Notes under the pieces: generated by a model
Told to the model about the DNA's origin: nothing
Seen by the model: only the letters and a program-made list of their open reading frames with translations
Database searches by the model: none
Shown here: piece after piece, positions 35,416-42,698 of the stretch
Position numbering within the stretch: the stretch's first letter is position 1
Layout: every line of letters starts with the position of its first letter
DNA from: JAGLTZ01 sp964637695
Lineage (GTDB): Bacteria > Blakebacterota > Blakebacteria > Blakebacterales > Blakebacteraceae
Reading direction: 5' to 3'
Length of the DNA: 64,000 nt
Assembly (NCBI GenBank): GCA_964637695.1
Contig: CAZWVF010000006.1
Coordinates: 9,114-73,113, forward strand
Translations under genes and position numbers: made by a program

Positions 35416-36720
35416 TCAGGCAATCCCTACTCCGTCCATGCCGGAACTGATACCGTCTACAGCACCAAGCGCGGTCATTGTCAACCGTCCCGGAACAAGA
35501 ATATCACATGTAACTCTGGCAATATCATCAGCAGTTACGGCTTCCAGGTTGCGGAGCACTTCATCCATGGAGATGACCCTCTCCTCGAAGAGCAATCCCT
35601 TTGCAAGCCGTGACATGCGGTTGAAGGTGCTCTCCAGGGCAAACATCAGCTGGCCCTTTACCTGCTCTTTTGCACTTGTCAGCTCCTCTTCGTCCACACT
35701 TCCGCCCGACGCGATGGTATCGAGTTCCTCGCGAATCAGATCGAGCGCCAGGGAAGCATTCTCCGGATTGCTGGCAAAATAGAACCCTGCCGTTCCGGTC
35801 TCTTCAAAGAGCGAGGTTATTCCGCTGACCGTGTACACCAGACCACGCTTCTCTCTCAGTGACTGGAAGAGCCGGCTGCTCATTCCGCCCGAAAGCAGGT
35901 TCATGAGTACGACCAGTGCGTACCTGTCCTGGTGCAGATAGTAGAGCCCGTTTCCTCCGATTATCACGTGCGCCTGCGAAATATCCCGGGAGTGGAGGTT
36001 TAACTGCGACCTGCCTTCAGGCTGCTGCCGCTGGCGCGCCGACACCGGTTCGGTATTCAGATCTACGAATTTCATCGAAGCAAGTTCGACGACATGTTCG
36101 TGTTCGAGGGATCCGGCCGCGGCGACGAGCATGTTGTCGGTCCGATAGCGCTGATCTATGAACTCCCGCAAGATCTCCGGTGTGAGCGATCCTACCGTCT
36201 CCTCTGCTCCCAGTACGGGATGCGCCAGAGGATGTCCGTCGTAAAGATCCATCAGGAAAAGCTCGTGAACCCATTCATCGGGAGTATCGATAGAGGTCTT
36301 GATCTCCTCCTGTACCACCTGCTTTTCCCTCTCCAGTTCAGCTGGATCGAGCAGGGAGTTCTGCATCATGTCACTCAGAACGTCTACAGCGACCGGCAGG
36401 TGTTCATCCAGGATCCTTGTGAAAAAACATGTATGGTCCTTAGAGGTAAATGCGTTGAGGTAACCTCCAAGCCTTTCCAGTTCGTAGGCGATGTCGAAGG
36501 CAGTACGCCTTCCGGTTCCCTTGAAGAACATGTGTTCAAGGAAATGTGCACTGCCTTCGGTTCCCTGCCGCTCATCACGGGAACCGGACAGGCTCCAGAC
36601 TCCGAAAGCAACCGATCGCACGAAAGGCAGCGACTCGGTCACTACCACCATACCGTTGTCCAGCACAGACCGCTGGAAGTTGTCAGAGGATCTGATATGG
36701 TCGTCAGAAGTGCTCGACAT
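35416..36720 (-). CDS. M16 family zinc peptidase (pitrilysin/processing-peptidase type)
   Basis: A 434-residue single-chain M16B-type protease. The inverted zinc motif HxxEH is GSAHFLEHMFFKGT (about residues 58-71), with the downstream Glu in the following helix (TSIDTPDEWVHELFL region). The C-terminal half repeats the fold without the zinc site (GGMSSRLFQSLREKRGLVYT). Homologues (YmxG/MlpA) lie next to pnp in Bacillus and many other phyla; their substrate is uncertain. No signal peptide is seen. It starts 8 nt after the pnp stop. Confidence 0.92.
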   Translation of the reverse strand: MSSTSDDHIRSSDNFQRSVLDNGMVVVTESLPFVRSVAFGVWSLSGSRDERQGTEGSAHFLEHMFFKGTGRRTAFDIAYELERLGGYLNAFTSKDHTCFFTRILDEHLPVAVDVLSDMMQNSLLDPAELEREKQVVQEEIKTSIDTPDEWVHELFLMDLYDGHPLAHPVLGAEETVGSLTPEILREFIDQRYRTDNMLVAAAGSLEHEHVVELASMKFVDLNTEPVSARQRQQPEGRSQLNLHSRDISQAHVIIGGNGLYYLHQDRYALVVLMNLLSGGMSSRLFQSLREKRGLVYTVSGITSLFEETGTAGFYFASNPENASLALDLIREELDTIASGGSVDEEELTSAKEQVKGQLMFALESTFNRMSRLAKGLLFEERVISMDEVLRNLEAVTADDIARVTCDILVPGRLTMTALGAVDGISSGMDGVGIA

Positions 36721-36728
36721 GCCGGTTC

Positions 36729-38843
36729 CTATCTCGGGACCCTGCTTATCCAGGCCTTCTCTTCTCCAAGTTCCCTGATGGCTTCTTTCAGGCTCAGCCT
36801 GATCTTGCCGCTATCGTTGAAACCGAGACACTTGACCCAGATTTTGTCCCCATCACGCAGTACATCTTCGACCTTTTCAACCCGTCCTTCAGCCAGTTCG
36901 GAGATATGGCACAGTCCGTCCTTGCCGGGCATAATCTCAACAAATGCACCGAATTGGACGATAGACTGTACTTTGCCCTCGTAGAGCTTGCCCTCTTCCG
37001 GCTCCTCTACCAGCGAAGAGATCATCTGAAAAGCCTGTTCACACCCCTCCTTTTCAACCGAGGCGATGGTCACCAGACCATCGTCGTCTATGTCGATCTT
37101 CGCCCCTGTCGCTTCCTGGATCGACCTTATTGTCTTGCCGCCCGGACCGATTATCTCTCCGATCTTGGTCGGATGGATCCTCAGGCCGATGATCCTGGGT
37201 GCCCTGTCACTGAGTTCCGATCGAGGTTCGGGCATGACGCTGCTCATGGCATCGAGGATATGTATCCTTGCGATGCGGGCCTTCTCCAGAGCTTCTGCCA
37301 TCAATTCTCTCGACACACCTGAGATCTTGATGTCCATCTGAATGGAGGTTATGCCATCGCGGGTTCCCGCCACCTTGAAATCCATATCACCCAGGTGATC
37401 CTCAGTACCCGTTATGTCTGAAAGGATGATTGAACGGTCACCCTCCTGAATGAGCCCCATCGCAACTCCGGCGACAGGATCCTTGATAGGAACACCGGTG
37501 TCCATCAGGGCAAGCGCCCCGGCACAGACCGTCGCCATGCTGGAGGACCCATTCGACTCAAGGATGTCGCTGACGATCCTGATCGTATAGGGGAAGTATT
37601 CCTCGGTTGGAATAACAGGACGCAGGGCTCTCTCAGCCAGCGCTCCGTGACCGATTTCGCGTCTGCCGGGACCTCTTTCGGGACGCACTTCACCGACGCT
37701 GTAAGAAGGGAAGTTGTAGTGAAGCATATACGACTTCCACGATTCTCCTTCCAGTTCATCCAGCTTCTGTTCGTCCTGCTTGGTCCCCAGCGTCACTACT
37801 GCCAGTGCCTGAGTCTGGCCTCTGGTGAAAATCGCCGAGCCGTGCGTGCAGGGAAGCATCCCGACTTCAGAGGTAATGGTCCTTATCTCATCCGGCTGGC
37901 GACCATCAGATCTTATTCCGCTCTCCAGGAGTGTCTTTCGCATATCCTTCTTCTGGATCTCGTGGGTCACATCCCAGACGAAACGCTGCTCATCAGGATA
38001 CTCTTCCTCGGTTTCACTTCGTACCTGATCCATTATCTCTTCGATGACCATTTCACGCTCATGTTTGTCGGCGATCCTGTTCGCCTCCAGAACGCCATCG
38101 GTTGCTATCTGGTCAACTCTGGCAATGAATCCCTCTGAAGGAACGACTGGAGTATATTCGCTTTTCGGCACTCCCACTTCTGCCTTGAGTTCCTCAATCA
38201 CATCAACTATCTGCCTGATGTGTTCATGCGCGAACTCAAGTGCTTCCACCAGTTCCTCTTCGGCTGCTATTCTTGCGCCGCCCTCAACCATAACGATGCT
38301 GTCGGCAGATCCCGCTACCACCAGCTCGATGATACTCTCTTCCATCTGGCTGAATGTCGGATTGATAACCAGCTGGCCGTCTATTTTCCCTACACGAACG
38401 CTTGCGATCGTTTTGGTAAACGGAATATCAGAAATAGCCAGGGCAGAGCTCGTACCTATCAGTCCCAGAAAATCGGCGTCGTTCTCCCTGTCACTTGAAA
38501 TAATGTTCACATAGATCTGAATTTCATTCTGATAGTCATCCGGGAAGAGAGGCCTTATCGAACGGTCGATCTGTCTGGCAGACAATATCTCCTTCTCGCT
38601 CGGCCTGCCTTCACGTTTGAAGAAGCCGCCGGGGATCTTCCCGCTGGCATATGATTTCTCACGGTACTCAATCGTGAGGGGGAAGAATGGCAGGTCCTTC
38701 GGTTTCCTTGTGGCAGTAGCGGCAACCAGGACAACAGTCCCACCATACCGCACCCACGTTGATCCGTTTGCCTGTCGGGCAACCTTCCCCGTTTCAATCG
38801 AGAGGGTCCTTCCCCCTATTTCAATCTCTTTTCTTGCTGTCAT
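36729..38843 (-). CDS. pnp: Polyribonucleotide nucleotidyltransferase (PNPase)
   Basis: A 704-residue phosphorolytic 3'-5' exoribonuclease. Two RNase PH-like cores (about 1-230 and 310-545) flank an alpha-helical domain. The second core carries the active region EYFPYTIRIVSDILESNGSS and GVPIKDPVAGVAMGL. A KH domain (KIGEIIGPGGKTIRSIQEAT) and an S1 domain (YEGKVQSIVQFGAFVEIMPG) complete the protein. Length is normal. It is transcribed just after rpsO, with a hairpin between them as in E. coli, where that region is cut by RNase III. Confidence 0.97.
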   Translation of the reverse strand: MTARKEIEIGGRTLSIETGKVARQANGSTWVRYGGTVVLVAATATRKPKDLPFFPLTIEYREKSYASGKIPGGFFKREGRPSEKEILSARQIDRSIRPLFPDDYQNEIQIYVNIISSDRENDADFLGLIGTSSALAISDIPFTKTIASVRVGKIDGQLVINPTFSQMEESIIELVVAGSADSIVMVEGGARIAAEEELVEALEFAHEHIRQIVDVIEELKAEVGVPKSEYTPVVPSEGFIARVDQIATDGVLEANRIADKHEREMVIEEIMDQVRSETEEEYPDEQRFVWDVTHEIQKKDMRKTLLESGIRSDGRQPDEIRTITSEVGMLPCTHGSAIFTRGQTQALAVVTLGTKQDEQKLDELEGESWKSYMLHYNFPSYSVGEVRPERGPGRREIGHGALAERALRPVIPTEEYFPYTIRIVSDILESNGSSSMATVCAGALALMDTGVPIKDPVAGVAMGLIQEGDRSIILSDITGTEDHLGDMDFKVAGTRDGITSIQMDIKISGVSRELMAEALEKARIARIHILDAMSSVMPEPRSELSDRAPRIIGLRIHPTKIGEIIGPGGKTIRSIQEATGAKIDIDDDGLVTIASVEKEGCEQAFQMISSLVEEPEEGKLYEGKVQSIVQFGAFVEIMPGKDGLCHISELAEGRVEKVEDVLRDGDKIWVKCLGFNDSGKIRLSLKEAIRELGEEKAWISRVPR

Positions 38844-38874
38844 AATTATTCTCTCTATCTTGAAAATACCCTCT

Positions 38875-38897
38875 TCGGACAGGACCTTCCCGTCCGA
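38875..38897 (-). terminator. Hairpin in the rpsO-pnp spacer
   Basis: On the minus strand TCGGAC and GTCCGA pair across an 11-nt loop, 8 nt after the rpsO stop and about 30 nt before the pnp start, followed by a short TATTTTC. It may be a weak terminator or a processing site like the RNase III stem between rpsO and pnp in E. coli. Only the inverted repeat is directly seen. Confidence 0.45.
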
Positions 38898-38904
38898 CTT
38901 TCGG

Positions 38905-39174
38905 TTACTTCCTCAGCCCCAGCTCTTCAAGCAGGGACCTGTACTTATCCTTATCTTTTCGGCTCAGATAATCGAGCAGACGGCGCCTCTGACCCACCAT
39001 TTTCAGGAGGCCACGCCGGCTGGCATGATCTTTCGGATGCATCTTCAGATGATCGGTCAGATATGTAATCCTCTCGGTAAGAAGTGCTATCTGGACCTCC
39101 GAAGAACCTGTGTCACTCTGAGAACGACCGAATTTTTCAACCAGAGCTGTTTTATCTTCCTTCTTTAAAGGCAC
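38905..39174 (-). CDS. rpsO: 30S ribosomal protein S15
   Basis: An 89-residue S15 of normal length. It contains the characteristic SDTGSSEVQIALLTERI, HPKDHASRRGLLKMVGQRRR and LLDYLSRKD segments. It starts at GTG 39174, directly abutting the ribF stop, with an AGGAGG ribosome-binding site 9 nt upstream inside ribF. S15 is a primary 16S rRNA-binding protein and often regulates its own translation. Confidence 0.97.
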   Translation of the reverse strand: MPLKKEDKTALVEKFGRSQSDTGSSEVQIALLTERITYLTDHLKMHPKDHASRRGLLKMVGQRRRLLDYLSRKDKDKYRSLLEELGLRK

Positions 39175-40113
39175 TCAGTTTTCCTCCTGTGCAAGACTGC
39201 GTTCAGCATCAGTCACGTCGTTTTCTATCTGTTTCTTGAGAGCAACCGGGCCCTCAAATGTCTTCTCTTCTCTTAACCTTGCGTAGAACATCACCTCGAT
39301 TGATTCGCCATAGATGTCTTCATCAAATTCGAACAGGTGCACTTCAATCATTCTCTTGCCGTTCTTAAACGTCGGTCTCGTACCGATGTTGCAGGCACCG
39401 CTGTACATGGAACCGCCGACTATTGACCGCACCGCATACACACCATTTCCAGGAATGCACTTCTCCGGATCTGGCAGTGATAAATTTGCTGTCGGGAATC
39501 CCAGTTCCCTGCCTCGCTGATCGCCGCGTATGACCAGCCCCTTCATGGAGTACGGCCTGTCCAGCAGTCGTCGTACCCGCTGAACATCCCCGTCGAGAAG
39601 CACTTTCCGGATGAGCGAACTGGTTATCGGATCGCCGTTATCCGTCACTGCATCAACAACTTCCACTTCGAATCCCAGCACGGGGGCCATAGTGCGCAGC
39701 AATTCAGGCCTGCCCCTTCTTCCCCTGCCGAAAGCATGATCGTATCCCAGAACGAGGAATCGGACACCAAGCGCTTCAACCAGCACGATGCGTACGAAGT
39801 CTTCAGCTTCCATCTGACTCAGCTGGCGGTTGAAAGGCAGGATCACAAGTGTATCGAGTCCCATTTCTTTCAGCAGTGCCAGCTTCTCTTCGTGGATCGA
39901 TAGAAGAGGGGGAGCCGTGCCAGGTGCGATCACTCTCTGCGGATGCGGTTCGAATGTCAGCAGGATTCCTGTGCCGCCCCTTTCGGCGGCAATCGTCCTT
40001 ATCCTGTTCAGCATTTCCTGGTGCCCCCTGTGTATCCCATCAAAGGCACCAAGGGTAACAACCGGGAACTCCGAAGGGGGAAGTGGGGGATCGAATCCGT
40101 ATAGAATCTTCAC
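39175..40113 (-). CDS. ribF: Bifunctional riboflavin kinase / FAD synthetase
   Basis: A 312-residue enzyme making FMN and FAD. The N-terminal FMN adenylyltransferase has TLGAFDGIHRGHQEM (HxGH-type nucleotide site). The C-terminal riboflavin kinase domain has GRELGFPTANL, GNGVYAV, NIGTRPTF and EVHLFEFDEDIYGE. I chose GTG 40113 (GGGAGATG 7 nt upstream, 4 nt after the truB stop). The first in-frame ATG, 40182, would overlap truB by 65 nt and add a non-conserved, Ser/Pro-rich N-terminus. Gene order truB-ribF-rpsO-pnp is widely conserved. Confidence 0.94.
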   Translation of the reverse strand: MKILYGFDPPLPPSEFPVVTLGAFDGIHRGHQEMLNRIRTIAAERGGTGILLTFEPHPQRVIAPGTAPPLLSIHEEKLALLKEMGLDTLVILPFNRQLSQMEAEDFVRIVLVEALGVRFLVLGYDHAFGRGRRGRPELLRTMAPVLGFEVEVVDAVTDNGDPITSSLIRKVLLDGDVQRVRRLLDRPYSMKGLVIRGDQRGRELGFPTANLSLPDPEKCIPGNGVYAVRSIVGGSMYSGACNIGTRPTFKNGKRMIEVHLFEFDEDIYGESIEVMFYARLREEKTFEGPVALKKQIENDVTDAERSLAQEEN

Positions 40114-40117
40114 CGAA

Positions 40118-41062
40118 TCATCTCCCGAATCCGGCAGGGTCGGAAAGTACTGTTCTGGGCTGGAAGATTCCGTCCTGTCCAACTACAACCAGTTTGCCCA
40201 CAGCCACCAGGTCATTTCTGCATACTGCACCAACGTAGGTCTGCTCGGCTGCATATCGAACAGATTCGGCCGGAAGGCGCAACTCGTTACCGTGTGTGAT
40301 CCTTCTGGCCTGGGCTGCCGTGATTTCCACCCGCATCCGGGCCGGCAGCAGTTCAGACATCGGTCTGATCCATTCTCTTACATAGCCTTCCCCCTGCGGA
40401 CTTGCCAGGGGGAAAGCCTCATCGACCGGGAAGGGGCCGATTTCCAGGCGTCTCAACCGTGTCAGGCACCCACCCACCCCGAGAGAATCCCCGACATCCC
40501 TGGCCAGGGCTCTAAGGTAGGTTCCGGTGCCAACCAGCGCGCTGAAGTCGATATCGGGCAGAGCCAGTTTTTCCAGCTCAAGGCTGTAGATATTGATATC
40601 ACGAGCCTCCAGGTTGGCGGCTTCACCACGCCTGGCTTTTTTATATGCCGGTTCACCTTCGATCTTTACGGCCGAATACCGGGGCGGTACCTGCTCTACC
40701 TCGCCAACCCATTCCTGCAGGGCACTCCTGATGTCAGATTCAGCAAGAGCCGACACCGCCTCATCATCTGCTTCACATATCACAGAGCCGGTAAGGTCGC
40801 AGGTGTCGGTCTTGACGCCGAGACGGATTGTGCCGCTGTATGCTTTCGTGTATTCCTCAAGATACTGCATCAAGCGTGTTGCGCGGCCGACGAGAAGAAT
40901 CAGGAGACCCGTTGCAAAGGGATCGAGCGTGCCTGCGTGTCCGACTTTGGCGCCCCCGAGGGCCTTCCTGACCCATCGTACAGCATCGAAGGAACTCCAC
41001 TCCTCCGGCTTGTCGACCAGCACAAAACCCTCGCGTATCTGATCTTCTTTTACTTCAGCCAA
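40118..41062 (-). CDS. truB: tRNA pseudouridine-55 synthase
   Basis: About 314 residues. The catalytic Asp motif is KVGHAGTLDPFATGLL; FVLVDKPEEWSSFDAV opens the domain and GTYLRALARDVGDSLG is also typical. It modifies U55 in the T loop of all elongator tRNAs. The start is chosen at TTG 41062 (AGAGGTGA about 4-5 nt upstream, 13-nt overlap with nrnA). The longer frame from 41122 would run 73 nt into nrnA and has no family match at its N-terminus. A short PUA-like C-terminal region is present. Confidence 0.93.
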   Translation of the reverse strand: MAEVKEDQIREGFVLVDKPEEWSSFDAVRWVRKALGGAKVGHAGTLDPFATGLLILLVGRATRLMQYLEEYTKAYSGTIRLGVKTDTCDLTGSVICEADDEAVSALAESDIRSALQEWVGEVEQVPPRYSAVKIEGEPAYKKARRGEAANLEARDINIYSLELEKLALPDIDFSALVGTGTYLRALARDVGDSLGVGGCLTRLRRLEIGPFPVDEAFPLASPQGEGYVREWIRPMSELLPARMRVEITAAQARRITHGNELRLPAESVRYAAEQTYVGAVCRNDLVAVGKLVVVGQDGIFQPRTVLSDPAGFGR

Positions 41063-42063
41063 TTCTTCACCTCTGAAACGATTCGCTCCTTCACATCGTT
41101 CAGTGATCCTTCCATCCCGCATCCGGCGGCGTTCTCATGTCCACCGCCTCCGAATGCCTCAACGATCACCCTCACATCGATCTCACCGCGTGACCTGAGA
41201 CTTGCCCTGAAGGTGCCATCGCCGGTCTGCCGTATGAAAACACCCACCTCCACTCCCTCGACCTGGACCGTGAAATCAACGATTCCCTCACTGTCCATAT
41301 GTCCATCCGGGAAGTATGCGGCAATCAGATCGGACGTCATGGTCATCACGCACGTCCTGCCGTCGTGGCGGAGTTCAATGGAACTCAGCAGGTTGCCCAG
41401 AAGCCTGTAAAAGGATGCCGGACGTTCCAGATAGATACGCTGGGCGATCGTGGATGGATCTGCACCTGCCGCGACCAGCTGTGCAGCCGCCTGCAGACTG
41501 TGGGAGTCGGTATTGCCGAATTGAAATCGGCCGGTATCGGTCAGGATGGCCGCAAACAGCTGATCTGCAACGACAGGGGAGATATCTACGCCCAGTGTTC
41601 CAGCCAGTTGAAGTACCAGTTCTGCTGTCGATGCCCGTTCGGGATCAACGATCACTATGTCACCAAAAATATCATTGCTGACGTGGTGGTCGATATTGAC
41701 TTCAAGAGCGCCGGGTGACATCCATCGATCGAGGTGATCGAGCACATCGCCCGCCCTCTCCCTTTCTGAGGCGTCCACGAATATCACCATCTGAAAGCGC
41801 TCTGCTTCTTCCAGGTTCTCCAGTTCGGGTGAGTCGGGTCTCAGAACCGGCCTGTCCATCAGAAACTTATATTTCTTCGTGATGGTATCGGAGATAACGA
41901 CCTCGGACTGCTTGCCGGCCGATTCGAGAATCCCTCGTAGACCGAGCACAGATCCGACGGCGTCTCCATCGGGATTCACGTGGGTTGAGATAAGTATCCT
42001 GTCGACATCCTCCAGCGCCCTCTGGAGGGTTTTCATACTATTATTGTGAGTCATTGCGTTCAT
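41050..42063 (-). CDS. nrnA: DHH/DHHA1 phosphoesterase (NrnA-type nanoRNase / pAp phosphatase)
   Basis: A 337-residue DHH-family enzyme. STHVNPDGDAVGSVLGL is motif I, IFVDASERER motif II, NIDHHVSND the DHH motif, and ATILTDTGRFQFGN-type residues (LTDTGRFQF) motif IV. The C-terminal DHHA1 domain ends in AFGGGGHENAAGC. Homologues degrade 2-5-nt RNA and 3'-phosphoadenosine-5'-phosphate. Start codons at 42063, 42054 or 42036 are all possible: 42063 overlaps rbfA by 23 nt, while 42036 gives no overlap. It lies between rbfA and truB as in Thermotoga-, Clostridium- and FCB-type operons. Confidence 0.9.
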   Translation of the reverse strand: MNAMTHNNSMKTLQRALEDVDRILISTHVNPDGDAVGSVLGLRGILESAGKQSEVVISDTITKKYKFLMDRPVLRPDSPELENLEEAERFQMVIFVDASERERAGDVLDHLDRWMSPGALEVNIDHHVSNDIFGDIVIVDPERASTAELVLQLAGTLGVDISPVVADQLFAAILTDTGRFQFGNTDSHSLQAAAQLVAAGADPSTIAQRIYLERPASFYRLLGNLLSSIELRHDGRTCVMTMTSDLIAAYFPDGHMDSEGIVDFTVQVEGVEVGVFIRQTGDGTFRASLRSRGEIDVRVIVEAFGGGGHENAAGCGMEGSLNDVKERIVSEVKNWLK

Positions 42064-42400
42064 CAGCCAGCCGTTTCAGCAAAGCATCCATTTGAAAACC
42101 CCGATCGAGCGATCTGTCATAGACAAAGCGCAATTCGGGTGTATTCCTCAGTTTTATCGATTCACCCAGTCGCTTTCGCAGAAAGCCGGCGGCTGCCGAA
42201 AGTCCTGCCATGATCTCTTCCGGGTCATCCATCTCACCTGCAGTCACATAAACAGCAGCTACGGAAAGATCCCGGCTGACCTTTACTCCGGTTACAGTTA
42301 CGAAACCAATACGTGGATCTTTGACCTCCCGTTCGATCAGCATCCCGACGACTTTCTTGATCTCGTCCCCGATCCGTGCGGTTCGATTGAATTGCCCCAT
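42041..42400 (-). CDS. rbfA: Ribosome-binding factor A
   Basis: A 119-residue KH-fold assembly factor for the 30S subunit. RTARIGDEIKKVVGMLIERE, DPRIGFVTVTGVKVSRDLS and LRNTPELRFVYDRSLD are diagnostic. Length is normal. It sits 10 nt after the DUF503 gene in the infB operon and overlaps the nrnA start region. It helps mature the 16S rRNA 5' end and is important at low temperature. Confidence 0.95.
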   Translation of the reverse strand: MGQFNRTARIGDEIKKVVGMLIEREVKDPRIGFVTVTGVKVSRDLSVAAVYVTAGEMDDPEEIMAGLSAAAGFLRKRLGESIKLRNTPELRFVYDRSLDRGFQMDALLKRLADERNDSQ

Positions 42401-42410
42401 CGATCAGGTC

Positions 42411-42692
42411 CTAACGGAATTCAAGTGTGTAATCCTGCATGTAGCACTCAGACTCACGATCCACGCGATTCACAACCTTGCTGAGCACGGCATTGGCGAA
42501 TGCCCGATCGTTTGTGACGATAGCCACACCTATCGCGGCCGACTGGTGAAAGTCCTGCTTATCCACTTCGGACACGCTGACATTGAATTCATTGCGAATC
42601 TTCGAGGTAAGTTTTTTGAGGATCGCTCTCTTCTCCTTCAGAGACCGGCAACCGGGCAGGTGAAGCTGGATCAGAACAGTCCCGACGGTCAT
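42411..42692 (-). CDS. DUF503 (YlxP-like) protein
   Basis: A 93-residue protein starting TVGTVLIQLHLPGCRSLKEK, the signature of DUF503, followed by RKLTSKIRNEFNVSVSEVD-type sequence (here LKKLTSKIRNEFNVSVSEVD). The family lies almost always between infB and rbfA, as here (6 nt after infB, 10 nt before rbfA). Its fold is ferredoxin-like; the function is not established beyond a presumed link to translation. Confidence 0.9.
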   Translation of the reverse strand: MTVGTVLIQLHLPGCRSLKEKRAILKKLTSKIRNEFNVSVSEVDKQDFHQSAAIGVAIVTNDRAFANAVLSKVVNRVDRESECYMQDYTLEFR

Positions 42693-42698
42693 GGCTGA

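Noticed and set aside
39830..41410. 526-residue open frame on the plus strand
   Set aside because: Runs opposite ribF, truB and nrnA, all of which have clear family motifs; no plausible domain of its own.
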